Positions 1 through 8,649 of a DNA stretch of 64,000 nt are shown here, piece after piece (position 1 is the first letter of the stretch; each line of letters opens with the position of its first letter). The translations under genes were made by a program, and so were the position numbers. Under the pieces are notes generated by a model. It had not been told where the DNA came from and did no database searches. It saw nothing but the letters and a program-made list of their open reading frames with translations. Origin of the DNA: Ruminococcus sp. NK3A76 (GTDB lineage: Bacteria; Bacillota; Clostridia; Oscillospirales; Ruminococcaceae); assembly GCF_000686125.1 (NCBI RefSeq), contig NZ_JMMA01000002.1, forward strand, positions 1,426,001 to 1,490,000, read 5' to 3'.

Positions 1-2
1 TG

Positions 3-614
3 ATGATATTCGTTCTTATAGCTGTGTGTATGCATTTCTGCTCAGGCTCAAGCAAAAAACTGTGGGCACTTGGTATACTGCTGTCTCCTGCATTTTTATA
101 TATTGTATGGAGAATCATTCTCAACAGCGACCAGCGTGCAAGGATACTTTCAGCAATAGACCCGTCGCTTGACCCATATGGCATAGGCTATCAGCAGATA
201 AGCGCATCAAATGCCATTGCAGAGGGCGGCTTTACAGGCAGGCTGTTCGGACCAAAAGGCAGCTTTGTATATGTATCATCAGCACACAATGATTTCATAC
301 TGTCGTTTATAGCTCAGCTTTTCGGAAGCATAGGCATATTTGCAGTGTGCATGATGCTTTGCTTTGTAATTGTAAGATCAGCGCCCAAGTCCGGCATCGG
401 CAGTTATGTGTATTATCTCAGATCAGGAGTGTTCATGATGCTTGCATCGCAGGCAATAATAAACACAGCAATGAACCTGTCACTTTTCCCGGTAGTGGGG
501 ATAACACTGCCATTCGTTTCAGCAGGAGGAAGCTCTGTAGTGTCGGCATTTTCCGCACTTGCGCTTATATCCTTGCCTGAAAACAATGAAGCATCACCCG
601 AAGGGGTAATATAA
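3..614 (+). CDS. FtsW/RodA/SpoVE-family peptidoglycan glycosyltransferase, C-terminal part
   Basis: The gene enters from the left edge, so only the last ~203 residues are seen. It is a polytopic membrane protein of the SEDS family, which polymerises lipid II glycan strands for cell wall growth, division or spore cortex. The visible part has several hydrophobic segments and the family's C-terminal hallmark: a run reading INTAMNLSLFPVVGITLPF followed by VSAGGSS. The true start lies upstream, so the first ATG seen here is internal. FtsW, RodA and SpoVE cannot be told apart from this fragment. It ends 24 bp before galK on the same strand and may be co-transcribed with it. Confidence 0.88.
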   Translation: MIFVLIAVCMHFCSGSSKKLWALGILLSPAFLYIVWRIILNSDQRARILSAIDPSLDPYGIGYQQISASNAIAEGGFTGRLFGPKGSFVYVSSAHNDFILSFIAQLFGSIGIFAVCMMLCFVIVRSAPKSGIGSYVYYLRSGVFMMLASQAIINTAMNLSLFPVVGITLPFVSAGGSSVVSAFSALALISLPENNEASPEGVI

Positions 615-638
615 TAAAACAATAGAGGAGGAGTAATC

Positions 639-1877
639 ATGGCAAAATATACGCTTAGACAAATATATCTTTCAGATGCAGATGCACAGAGAGAAAGATT
701 TTCAAAGGCCATTGAAAAATATGAAAGGATCTTCGGTGAAAAGCCTGAGCGTTTCTTTTCTGCATCAGGCAGAAGCGAGGTAGGCGGCAACCATACAGAC
801 CATAACTGCGGAAGGGTGCTTGCTTGTGCAGTCTCACTTGATGTTATCGCCTGCGTTACTCCAAGAAACGATAACATCGTAAGAGTGAAATCAGAAGGTT
901 TCCCGGAGGACGAGGTCGATCTGTCTTCCCTCGAACCCTCACAGAATGAGCTTGGTATATCTTCCTCGCTTATAAGAGGCGTTGCTGCAGCACTCACAAG
1001 AATGGGCTACAAAGCAGGCGGCTTTAACGGATATACCACATCAAGCGTGCTCAAAGGCTCCGGCATATCTTCATCAGCAGCTTTTGAAGTGCTGATAGGC
1101 AATATATTCAATTCACTCTACAACAACGGCGAGATAGACGCTGTTAAGATAGCTATGGCATCTCAGACGGCTGAAAACGAGTTCTTTGGTAAGCCCTCCG
1201 GCCTTATGGATCAGATGGCTTCATCAGTCGGCGGTTTTATCACTATCGATTTCAAGGATCTTAAAAATCCTGAGATCAAGGCTATCAGCTTTGATTTTGC
1301 AAAAGCCGGCTACAGCTTATGTATAGTTGACACAAAGGGCTCACACGCAGACCTAACCTCTGAATACGCCGCTATACCTGCTGAAATGAAAAGCGTGGCT
1401 GAATTCTTCGCAAAGGACTGCCTTAGAGAGCTTGACAAGAGCACCATACTCAAAAACTACGAAGCACTGAGAAGACGCTGCGGAGACAGAGCTGTTTTAA
1501 GAGCACTTCATTTCTTTGATGACAACGACCGTGTGGTAAAACAGGCACAGGCGCTTGAAAACGGCGATTTTGAAACATTCCTTAAGCTCGTTAATGAGTC
1601 AGGTTATTCAAGCTACTGCTATTTGCAGAATATTTATGCAAGCTCCGATCCCAGAAATCAGGGCATGAGCTTAGGCCTTTACACCGCAAAGAATGTTCTC
1701 GGCGACAGAGGTGCTTGCAGAGTACACGGCGGTGGTTTTGCGGGTACTATACAGGCATTTGTCCCGAATGATCTGCTTGATGAGTTTATCAGCGCTCAGG
1801 AAAACCTGTTCGGCAAGGGTGCGTGCTTTGTCCTTTCGATAAGGCCTGTCGGCGGAACCGAGGTAGATCTTACATAA
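639..1877 (+). CDS. galK: Galactokinase (GHMP kinase)
   Basis: This 412-residue protein phosphorylates galactose at C1 in the Leloir pathway, in the cytoplasm. Near residues 44-58 it carries the galactokinase signature in a clostridial variant (GRSEVGGNHTDHNCG, where many homologues have GEHTDYNGG). The GHMP ATP-binding motif GSGISSSAAFE lies near residue 140, and the C-terminal glycine-rich motif GACRVHGGGFAGTIQAF near residue 350. The start has a GGAGG box (627-632) at good spacing. No epimerase or uridylyltransferase gene is next to it. The stop codon overlaps the ATG of the next gene (TAATG), so the two are translationally coupled. Confidence 0.93.
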   Translation: MAKYTLRQIYLSDADAQRERFSKAIEKYERIFGEKPERFFSASGRSEVGGNHTDHNCGRVLACAVSLDVIACVTPRNDNIVRVKSEGFPEDEVDLSSLEPSQNELGISSSLIRGVAAALTRMGYKAGGFNGYTTSSVLKGSGISSSAAFEVLIGNIFNSLYNNGEIDAVKIAMASQTAENEFFGKPSGLMDQMASSVGGFITIDFKDLKNPEIKAISFDFAKAGYSLCIVDTKGSHADLTSEYAAIPAEMKSVAEFFAKDCLRELDKSTILKNYEALRRRCGDRAVLRALHFFDDNDRVVKQAQALENGDFETFLKLVNESGYSSYCYLQNIYASSDPRNQGMSLGLYTAKNVLGDRGACRVHGGGFAGTIQAFVPNDLLDEFISAQENLFGKGACFVLSIRPVGGTEVDLT

Positions 1878-2458
1878 TGAAGAACAAGAATAACAAAGGC
1901 GGTCTCCTTAACGCCACCCAGCAGAAGCTGATATCGAACATGACCAAAAAGTTTATGGGCAGCGATGTAAAGCTCAGGCTGCTCCCAAACAACGGTATAA
2001 TGATAAACGGCCTTGAATTTACTGTTATAGGTGAGAGCATAGGGCGTGAATCATCAAAAGGCTTTGCTATCAGCATTACCGGTGATGAGATAGATAAAGA
2101 CAGGCTTAAGTTTACAACTATCACTATGAAAGCCGGCAGCGGGGCTAAAAACACTGCAATCACAAAACGCCTCACAAGGGCTTTGAAAAGTGACGGAAAA
2201 TATGCATATCAGGCAAAATTCCCGAACACATTTATCCCCGAGGCGGAAGACCTGAGCGGAATGGACAAGCTCGAACAGCTTATGGCAGGCAGCAGAAATC
2301 AATTCGTATTCAAACTCACCCCATATTACGAGGGTGAGAAGGAAACAGAAGTGATGATAGCATTCTACCCGTATGAGAGCGTTCTTACAGGGGCTGCAAC
2401 GCTTTATAAAAAAGTTACGAGCAATTCAAACTACTATGCTGACAGCTTAAAAAAATAG
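1877..2458 (+). CDS. Conserved hypothetical protein coupled to galK
   Basis: I do not recognise this 193-residue protein. The ATG at 1877 shares its A with the galK stop codon, which argues for this start over an in-frame one further upstream inside galK. It has no signal peptide, no membrane helix and no obvious catalytic motif. It is basic at the N-terminus (MKNKNNKGG) and mixed alpha/beta in character, so it is probably cytoplasmic. It is followed 19 bp later by trmB on the same strand. Nothing in the sequence ties it to galactose metabolism beyond its position. Confidence 0.8.
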   Translation: MKNKNNKGGLLNATQQKLISNMTKKFMGSDVKLRLLPNNGIMINGLEFTVIGESIGRESSKGFAISITGDEIDKDRLKFTTITMKAGSGAKNTAITKRLTRALKSDGKYAYQAKFPNTFIPEAEDLSGMDKLEQLMAGSRNQFVFKLTPYYEGEKETEVMIAFYPYESVLTGAATLYKKVTSNSNYYADSLKK

Positions 2459-2477
2459 AACAAAGGAATCAAACGCT

Positions 2478-3149
2478 ATGAGAATGAGAAGAAAAAAGCA
2501 TCTTGAAGAAAGACTTGAAGCCTGCGGCGACAAGATAATCTTTATGGACAGAGACGACCGCAACTTTGAAGTCAAAACAACAGAAAGCATTCTTGACCTG
2601 AAGTCATTATTCGGGAATGATAACCCGATACATATGGAGATAGGCTGCGGAAAAGGCAAATTCGTCTGCGATATAGCAAGACAGAACCCGGATATAAACT
2701 ATCTTGCTGTCGAAAAAGCAAGCAATGTTATAGTCGATGCAGCAGAAAAAGCTATCGGGCTCGGTATTCAGAATGTTATATTCTTAAGAGGCGGCGCTGA
2801 ATACCTTGACAGCTATATCCCTCAGCACAGCATCGGAAGGATATATCTGAATTTCAGCTGCCCGTTCCCCAAAAAATCCTATGCATCGCACAGACTGACA
2901 CACCACAGATTCCTTGAGATATACAAGCGGATAATGCTCCCTGAAGCCGAGATACATCAGAAGACTGATAATATGCAGCTGTTTGAGTTCTCTATCGAAC
3001 AATTCTCACATTCAGGATTCGGCATAAAGAATGTTTCTCTTGATCTGCATAAGTCTTCTTTCGAGGGCAACATCATGACAGAGTATGAAACACGCTTTGC
3101 AGAGCTTGGGCAGCCGATATACAGGCTCGAAGCAGAAATACTTAAATAA
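2478..3149 (+). CDS. trmB: tRNA (guanine-N7-)-methyltransferase
   Basis: TrmB makes m7G at position 46 of tRNA variable loops using S-adenosylmethionine. The 223-residue length is normal. The SAM-binding motif EIGCGKGKFVCDIA lies near residues 54-67. The family signature around residues 115-135 reads YLNFSCPFPKKSYASHRLT, a variant of the usual NFSDPWPKKRH..RRLT. The middle Asp-Pro-Trp is replaced by Cys-Pro-Phe here, which is worth checking for activity. It is the last gene of the galK run and is closed by a strong hairpin. Confidence 0.9.
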   Translation: MRMRRKKHLEERLEACGDKIIFMDRDDRNFEVKTTESILDLKSLFGNDNPIHMEIGCGKGKFVCDIARQNPDINYLAVEKASNVIVDAAEKAIGLGIQNVIFLRGGAEYLDSYIPQHSIGRIYLNFSCPFPKKSYASHRLTHHRFLEIYKRIMLPEAEIHQKTDNMQLFEFSIEQFSHSGFGIKNVSLDLHKSSFEGNIMTEYETRFAELGQPIYRLEAEILK

Positions 3150-3153
3150 CAGC

Positions 3154-3188
3154 AAAAGACGGGACATATAGAATGCCCCGTCTTTTTT
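3154..3188. terminator. Bidirectional intrinsic terminator
   Basis: A hairpin with arms AAAGACGGGaCAT and ATGcCCCGTCTTT is flanked by A-rich sequence on the left and T-rich on the right. It can therefore end transcription of trmB from the left and of the small minus-strand gene from the right. Confidence 0.85.
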
Positions 3189-3196
3189 ATTTCCGC

Positions 3197-3316
3197 TTAG
3201 TTGCAGCCGCAGCCGTTACCACAGCCATTGTTGCCGCAGCCGCAGCCACAGCCGAAGCCGCCCATTGCGATTATGAGGATAAGAATGATTATCCACCAGC
3301 AGTTGTTACCACACAT
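3197..3316 (-). CDS. 39-residue Cys/Gly-rich membrane-anchored small protein
   Basis: A short minus-strand frame starts with ATG at 3316 behind a clean AGGAG box (3326-3330, 9 nt spacing) and stops at 3197, next to a bidirectional terminator. The protein begins MCGNNCWW, continues with a ten-residue aliphatic helix (IIILILIIAM), and ends in a tail of alternating Cys and Gly plus Asn. Eight cysteines occur in 39 residues. It resembles the tiny high-cysteine proteins of Clostridia that are often auto-named 'chorion class high-cysteine HCB protein 13'; that link is from memory of the family. Their function is not established. The likely topology is one membrane helix with an exposed Cys/Gly tail. 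Confidence 0.75.
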   Translation of the reverse strand: MCGNNCWWIIILILIIAMGGFGCGCGCGNNGCGNGCGCN

Positions 3317-3471
3317 AGTATTTATCTCCTTATACTTATTTAAAGCGTCGGGCTTGCGTCCTGCGCTTTATAGTACAGTTTATGTGAGGTGTCTGATTTG
3401 TGTTACTGTGCTGTTGTATGCAGATTTTATGAAAGTAAGATTTGTCCTGTGCATAGAATTTATAAAAACAA

Positions 3472-3520
3472 ATATCACCTGATTATTATATCTGTTTTCA
3501 GTCAATAATACAGGTGATAT
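3472..3520. promoter_or_regulatory. Large inverted repeat over the clpC promoter
   Basis: The 10-bp arms ATATCACCTG (3472-3481) and CAGGTGATAT (3511-3520) are perfect complements, and inside them ATTATT (3482-3487) pairs with AATAAT (3504-3509). The right arm overlaps a candidate -10 box TATAAA (3518-3523) whose -35 would be TTTTCA (3495-3500) with 17 bp spacing. It is neither a CtsR heptad repeat nor a CIRCE element. It could be an operator or, if transcription starts further upstream, an RNA hairpin. Confidence 0.6.
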
Positions 3521-3546
3521 AAATATCTGTATAGGCGGTGTTTGAT

Positions 3547-5907
3547 TTGGCACTAACAGGCAAGCAGCCCGATCTTGAGGGTTTTACTAAAAAGGCAAAG
3601 GATATAATTAGACAGAGCACACAAAGCGCAGGACGGCTCGGGTGTGAATACATCGGCAGCGAGCATATCCTGCTGAGCATACTTGAAGACGGAACAAGCG
3701 GTGCAGCTGCCCTGCTGATAAGAAACGGTGTAAGCTATAAATCCGTTCTTGATGAGATAATAGCAGATACACCTCCCCTGCCGCCTGTAAAGCTCACACT
3801 TGCACAGCTTACAATCAACGCAAAGACGATAATATCATCTGCCGTGAGCATTTCAAAGACTATCGACTCGGTGCCGGCATCGACAGAACTGCTCCTTGCT
3901 GCTATCCTTGACAGAAAAGAAAGCTATGCCTGTGAGATCCTCTCCACTCTTGGGGTCAACACCTCTGGATTGTTTAATTACCTGACATTAGGCGACAGCA
4001 AAGCACTCGGCAAAAAGGAGAAAAGAGTTTTTAAGTCACTTGAACGCTACGGCAGAGAACTCACAGGCAAAGCATCGCTATCATTTGATACAGTAAGTGA
4101 GCGTGATGAAGAACTTGAACAGATAATGGAGATCCTCTCACGCAGAATGAAAAACAACCCTTGCCTTGTGGGAGAAGCAGGTGTCGGTAAAACTGCGATA
4201 GTTGAATGTCTTGCCAGAAGAATATATGAGGGCAATGTACCTGCCGCACTAAAAAGCACAAGAATATTTGCTCTTGACCTTATATCACTTCTTGCAGGAG
4301 CAAAATACAGGGGTGATTTTGAAGAAAGGCTAAAAGCCTGCATTGAAGATGCGGCAAGTGATAAAAACGTAGTACTTTTCATAGACGAGCTTCACGGAAT
4401 AGTAGGCACAGGGGCAGCCGAGGGTGCAATAGATGCCGGAAATATCCTAAAGCCTCAGCTTGCAAGAGGAGAGATAAGACTTATCGGTGCTACGACCTAT
4501 TCAGAATACTCAAAGACCATAGAGCGTGACCGAGCACTTGAAAGGCGTTTTGCAAGAGTGGATATAAAAGAGCCTTGCTTGGAAAAGGCTGTAACCATTC
4601 TAAAAGCAGCAGCTCCGAAATATGCATCATTTCATAAGCTGGCGATACCTGATGATATCGTTGTATATATCTGCGAAATGGCACAAAGATTTATAACCGA
4701 CAGGAGCTTTCCCGACAAAGCTATCGAGATACTTGATGAAGCGTGTGCATATGCAAAGCTGAGCCACGAAAGAGACAGATGTCAGCTTAAGATATCAAAA
4801 CCGCTTGAAGAATACCTTGCAAACAAAATAAGCAGAGACAGGTATATGCAGCTGATAAGCAGCACATCAGATGAGATAAGGCTCAAAAGAGAGCATATAG
4901 CATATGTCATATCAAGAAAAACCGGTATCAGATGCATCAATGAGCTGTCAGACAAAAGATCTAAAGTAATGCAGCTTGAAGACAAACTCTGCCGCACTGT
5001 CATAGGACAGCAAGAAGCAATAAGACTTGTATGCGCCGCAGTTAAACGCAGCTTTGCAGGGCTTGACAGAGGAAAACGCCCCTGTGCAGGATTTGTATTT
5101 GCAGGGCAGAGCGGCGTCGGTAAATCACTGCTTGCTAAAGCATTAGCCTGTGAATTGTACGCCGCCGAGGGCTCACTGATAAGACTTGATATGTCCGAAT
5201 ATTCGGACAGAATGAGTGTATCAAGACTTTGCGGCGCAGCGCCGGGTTATGTCGGATACGAGCAAGGCGGCCAACTGACTGAGAGAGTAAGAAAATGTCC
5301 ATACAGCGTAGTTGTATTTGACGAACTTGAAAAAGCGCACAGAGATATCTGGAATATCCTGCTACAGATACTCGAAGAAGGTGAACTGACCGACTCGCAG
5401 GGAAGACGTGTCAGCTTTACAAATACAATAATTATCCTAACCACCAACCTCGGAAGCACGCCGAATGACAAATCGGGGAAAATAGGCTTTGGTGCATCTG
5501 ATGCAGACAAGGAAAGGAATAAAATCATAAAAGCAGTTTCTGATTATCTGTCACCTGAGATAATGGGAAGGCTTGACGGAGTTGCGGTATTCAGACAATT
5601 AAGCAGGCAGGCTCTCATAAGCATTGCGGAAAAAGAGCTTGGCAGCCTTAAAGAGCGTCTTACAGACAAAGGAATGTGCTTTGATTACTCGCAAGACTCA
5701 GCAGCCTTGCTCGCTGACAGGTCACTGAATGACCCTAAGGGTGCAAGAGCTGTGAGAAACCTTATCGAAAACACTATTGAGCCGCAAATAAGCGAATATA
5801 TCCTTAATGATGCAGAATGTACACTGACATTGACTGCCGAAGGAAACGAATTACTTGTCACCAACAAGATAGATGAATCAGCCGACGAGCTTGAACTCAG
5901 CAGCTGA
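3547..5907 (+). CDS. clpC: ClpC-type AAA+ unfoldase (Hsp100)
   Basis: ClpC proteins unfold substrates for the ClpP protease. The N-terminal Clp repeat domain spans about residues 10-140 (EYIGSEHILLSILED). AAA1 has Walker A GEAGVGKT (~210) and Walker B FIDELHG (~280). AAA2 has Walker A GQSGVGKS (~520) and Walker B VVFDELEKAH (~590). The middle domain between them is short. The frame opens with GTG at 3538, but the AGGCGG box at 3533-3538 sits 8 nt before TTG 3547, so I prefer TTG (786 residues). No ctsR or mcsAB genes precede it, unlike the Bacillus clpC operon. It is monocistronic, between a small-protein gene and a terminator. Confidence 0.9.
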   Translation: MALTGKQPDLEGFTKKAKDIIRQSTQSAGRLGCEYIGSEHILLSILEDGTSGAAALLIRNGVSYKSVLDEIIADTPPLPPVKLTLAQLTINAKTIISSAVSISKTIDSVPASTELLLAAILDRKESYACEILSTLGVNTSGLFNYLTLGDSKALGKKEKRVFKSLERYGRELTGKASLSFDTVSERDEELEQIMEILSRRMKNNPCLVGEAGVGKTAIVECLARRIYEGNVPAALKSTRIFALDLISLLAGAKYRGDFEERLKACIEDAASDKNVVLFIDELHGIVGTGAAEGAIDAGNILKPQLARGEIRLIGATTYSEYSKTIERDRALERRFARVDIKEPCLEKAVTILKAAAPKYASFHKLAIPDDIVVYICEMAQRFITDRSFPDKAIEILDEACAYAKLSHERDRCQLKISKPLEEYLANKISRDRYMQLISSTSDEIRLKREHIAYVISRKTGIRCINELSDKRSKVMQLEDKLCRTVIGQQEAIRLVCAAVKRSFAGLDRGKRPCAGFVFAGQSGVGKSLLAKALACELYAAEGSLIRLDMSEYSDRMSVSRLCGAAPGYVGYEQGGQLTERVRKCPYSVVVFDELEKAHRDIWNILLQILEEGELTDSQGRRVSFTNTIIILTTNLGSTPNDKSGKIGFGASDADKERNKIIKAVSDYLSPEIMGRLDGVAVFRQLSRQALISIAEKELGSLKERLTDKGMCFDYSQDSAALLADRSLNDPKGARAVRNLIENTIEPQISEYILNDAECTLTLTAEGNELLVTNKIDESADELELSS

Positions 5908-5912
5908 AAAAT

Positions 5913-5955
5913 AGACTGTGCAGATAATACACTGCACAGTCTTAAGTATTTATTT
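5913..5955. terminator. Intrinsic terminator between clpC and mnmA
   Basis: A perfect 11-bp stem (AGACTGTGCAG at 5913-5923, CTGCACAGTCT at 5932-5942) is followed by a T-rich run. It separates the convergent clpC and mnmA genes and probably works in both directions. Confidence 0.85.
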
Positions 5956-5956
5956 T

Positions 5957-7030
5957 CTATTCTATCTCTCCGCCGCCAAGCACATGATCACCGATATAGA
6001 AAACAGCAGCCTGCCCTTTGGAAACAGCCCTGTGTGGTTTATCGAACCTGCACAGCACCCTGTTATCATCAAGCGGTGATATAACGCAATCAGCCGGGGT
6101 CTGATGATATCTTGTCTGAGCCTTGCATCTTACAGACTCATTTAGTTTATCTATCATAATGAAATTGCAGTTTTTAGCTACAAGCTCATCAGAATATACT
6201 TCCTCACTCGTGCCGAGAATAAGGGTATTGTTCTCCGTGTCTTTCTTAACAACGAATAAAGGCTGCTCGTAGGAAACACCAAGCCCTTTTCGCTGACCGA
6301 TAGTGTAGTGGATAAGCCCTTTATGTTCGCCGAGCTTTCTGCCGTCAGTAAGTACGATATCTCCCGAAGGCTGCTTGCCGGCTGATCTTTCGATAAATGC
6401 AGCATAATCACCGTCAGGAATAAAACATATATCCTGTGAGTCAGGCTTTCCGGCGTTGACAAGATCATTCTCCAAAGCTATACCTCTGATATCGGTCTTA
6501 TTCATCTCACCGCACGGGAAAAGTGTATGCTCGAGCTCGTCCTGTGTCATATTGTAAAGCACATAGCTCTGATCTTTTGAAATATCAGGTGAACGCATTA
6601 ACAGCCACCTTGCTTTGCTTTCATCATATTCTCTCACAGCATAGTGTCCTGTAGCGATATACTCATATCCGAGTATCCTTGCACGCTTTAAAAAGCTGCC
6701 GAATTTCAGATGCTTATTACACTCAATGCAGGGATTTGGCGTTCTGCCGCCGACATACGAATCTACAAAGTGTTTGATAACATAATGATCAAAATCCTCT
6801 GACATATTAAAAACAAAGTACTCGATACCGAGCTTTAAAGCTGCGAGCTTTGCATCAGTTGTATCATCAAGCGAACAGCAGGTCTTTGATTTATCCTGAC
6901 CTATATCCTCATTTGAATACAGCCGCATGGTAGCGCCTGCACATTCATAGCCCTGTGAAAGCAGGAGCCTGACAGCAACCGAGCTGTCAACACCGCCGCT
7001 CATAGCCACAAGAACCTTTTTATTATCCAT
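5957..7030 (-). CDS. mnmA: tRNA-specific 2-thiouridylase MnmA
   Basis: MnmA adds sulfur to U34 of the Glu, Gln and Lys tRNAs. The 357-residue length is normal. The PP-loop SGGVDSS (residues 10-16) activates the base with ATP. The two catalytic cysteines fall in TPNPCIECNKHLKFG (~residue 100) and SQDICFIPDGDYAAF (~residue 200). The C-terminal beta-barrel ends in VFYIGDHVLGGGEIE. It is the last gene of a cluster that also holds a cysteine desulfurase, its probable sulfur donor. The gap to the upstream gene is 13 bp. Confidence 0.95.
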   Translation of the reverse strand: MDNKKVLVAMSGGVDSSVAVRLLLSQGYECAGATMRLYSNEDIGQDKSKTCCSLDDTTDAKLAALKLGIEYFVFNMSEDFDHYVIKHFVDSYVGGRTPNPCIECNKHLKFGSFLKRARILGYEYIATGHYAVREYDESKARWLLMRSPDISKDQSYVLYNMTQDELEHTLFPCGEMNKTDIRGIALENDLVNAGKPDSQDICFIPDGDYAAFIERSAGKQPSGDIVLTDGRKLGEHKGLIHYTIGQRKGLGVSYEQPLFVVKKDTENNTLILGTSEEVYSDELVAKNCNFIMIDKLNESVRCKAQTRYHQTPADCVISPLDDNRVLCRFDKPHRAVSKGQAAVFYIGDHVLGGGEIE

Positions 7031-7043
7031 TAGTATGTTCCTC

Positions 7044-7469
7044 TTATCTGTATAGCTTATCTCCTCTGCAGATCTCTTCTTTCTTTATATCTGAAAGAAA
7101 AAGCCCCACATTGTCACCCATGCTTGCCGACTGTATAGCCTTGCGGAAGCTCTCGATAGCAACAACATTAAATTTACCGTTTTTCTTACGCCCGTTGAGA
7201 TTAACAGTATCACCCATGTTTATAGTTCCGCTCTCGATAACACCTGTAACCACAGTTCCTCTGTTTTTTATGGCAAAAACATCTTCAACAGTAAACATGA
7301 AGTTTCCTTCGTTGGCATAAGTATAGCTGTCAGCGGCGGTATAATTCTCGCTCTGAGCAGCATCATTGTTTAGTGCTTCATTATCACTGTTGTAATCACA
7401 CCTGACCTGATACATCGAGTCAAAATCATTCTCATCAGGCAAACCAAACAGTTTTTTCAAAAAACCCAT
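7044..7469 (-). CDS. Stand-alone EF-Tu domain-2-like protein
   Basis: This 141-residue protein has no GTPase domain. From about residue 55 on it matches the second beta-barrel of EF-Tu-type translation factors: FTVEDVFAIKNRGTVVTGVI, then GTINMGDTVNLNG, then SMGDNVGLFLSDIKKEEICRGD. Residues 1-54 form a polar, Asn/Asp/Tyr-rich segment after MGFLKKLFGLP. Such barrels bind the acceptor end of aminoacyl-tRNA in EF-Tu, so an RNA-binding role is possible, but that is inference. It lies between the cysteine desulfurase and mnmA genes (16 and 13 bp gaps), so all three are very likely co-transcribed. Confidence 0.85.
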   Translation of the reverse strand: MGFLKKLFGLPDENDFDSMYQVRCDYNSDNEALNNDAAQSENYTAADSYTYANEGNFMFTVEDVFAIKNRGTVVTGVIESGTINMGDTVNLNGRKKNGKFNVVAIESFRKAIQSASMGDNVGLFLSDIKKEEICRGDKLYR

Positions 7470-7485
7470 TTTTCTATTCCTTTCA

Positions 7486-8649
7486 TCAAGACAGCTCTCT
7501 TAGCCTTTCAATAGCTTTGGGGAGCTTATCAAGTATATATTCTATATCTTCATCAGTATTTTCTTCATTTATAGTTAAGCGCAGCGATCCCTTAGATGCA
7601 TTGTCATCAAGGCCTATGCTCTTTAAAACATGAGAAGGGTCAAGAGATGAGCTCTCGCAGGCTGAACCTGACGAAGCACAAATCCCTTCCATGTCAAGAA
7701 GCATAAGCAGGCTCTCACCTTCTATGCCCTTTATTGATATATTCACGTTGCCATCAAGCCTTGAAGTCATGTCGCCGTTGAGCGTAATATCAGGAACCCG
7801 TTCAAAAAGCCCGTCAATAAGCCTGTCACGCATAATACGCACCCTGTCTGTACGCTCAGCTATCCCACTTACTGCATCGCCGATAACAGCACCAAGAGCT
7901 GCAATAGCAGGCACATTCTCAGTACCGGCACGTCTGCCCCTTTCCTGAGAACCGCCGTGGATAAGCGGTGTAGTCTCTGAACGCTTGCTTGCGTAAAGAA
8001 CACCAACACCCTTAGGAGCGTGTATCTTATGCCCTGACAGTGAAAGCATATCTATATTCTGAGTCTTGACATTTATTTCTACATGGCCGAATGCCTGCAC
8101 AGCGTCAGTGTGGAATGTCACACCTTTTGACCTGCATATCTCGCCTATCTCCGAAACAGGCTGAATCGTGCCTATCTCGTTATTAGCATACATAACAGTC
8201 ACAAGGCAGGTGTCTTCTCTAATGGCATCAGCTATCTGAGATGGCGAAATAAGACCTTTGCTGTCAGGTCTTATATAAGTCACATCAAATCCCTGTTTTT
8301 GTAAAAACTCACAGGTGCGCAAAACAGCATGATGCTCAAATGAAGTCGTTATGATATGCTTCTTACCTGATTTAGCACCTGCAAAAGCGGCAGACCTTAT
8401 CGCCCAGTTGTCAGCCTCAGAGCCGCCGGATGTGAAGTAAATCTCCTGCACATCAGCACCAAGAGAGTCTGCCACTCTTTTTCTCGCTTCAAGAACAGCT
8501 TTTGCAGCATTTCTTCCAAGTGAATACACACTTGAAGGGTTACCAAACTGCTCCCTCAGAAACGGGATCATAGCCTCATACGCCTTCACTGAAAGTCTTG
8601 TCGTTGCAGCGTTGTCTGCATATACAATGCGCTTGTCTTTATTATTCAT
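7486..8649 (-). CDS. Cysteine desulfurase (NifS/IscS/YrvO family)
   Basis: This PLP enzyme moves sulfur from cysteine to a protein persulfide. The N-terminal YADNAATT motif, the PLP lysine in LSLSGHKIHAPKGVG (~residue 200) and the catalytic cysteine loop CASSGSACESSSLDPSHVL (~residue 325) are all present. At 387 residues it has the usual length. Position next to mnmA, as for Bacillus YrvO, suggests that it supplies sulfur for tRNA thiolation; no iscU or sufU scaffold gene is nearby. Its ATG overlaps the rnhA stop by one base, so translation is probably coupled. Confidence 0.94.
   Translation of the reverse strand: MNNKDKRIVYADNAATTRLSVKAYEAMIPFLREQFGNPSSVYSLGRNAAKAVLEARKRVADSLGADVQEIYFTSGGSEADNWAIRSAAFAGAKSGKKHIITTSFEHHAVLRTCEFLQKQGFDVTYIRPDSKGLISPSQIADAIREDTCLVTVMYANNEIGTIQPVSEIGEICRSKGVTFHTDAVQAFGHVEINVKTQNIDMLSLSGHKIHAPKGVGVLYASKRSETTPLIHGGSQERGRRAGTENVPAIAALGAVIGDAVSGIAERTDRVRIMRDRLIDGLFERVPDITLNGDMTSRLDGNVNISIKGIEGESLLMLLDMEGICASSGSACESSSLDPSHVLKSIGLDDNASKGSLRLTINEENTDEDIEYILDKLPKAIERLRELS

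Noticed and set aside
3201-3482. Open frame on the + strand rich in Gln and Pro
   Set aside because: It is the shadow of the Cys/Gly-rich gene on the minus strand; it has no ribosome binding site, and the low-complexity start reflects the GGC/TGC repeats of that gene.
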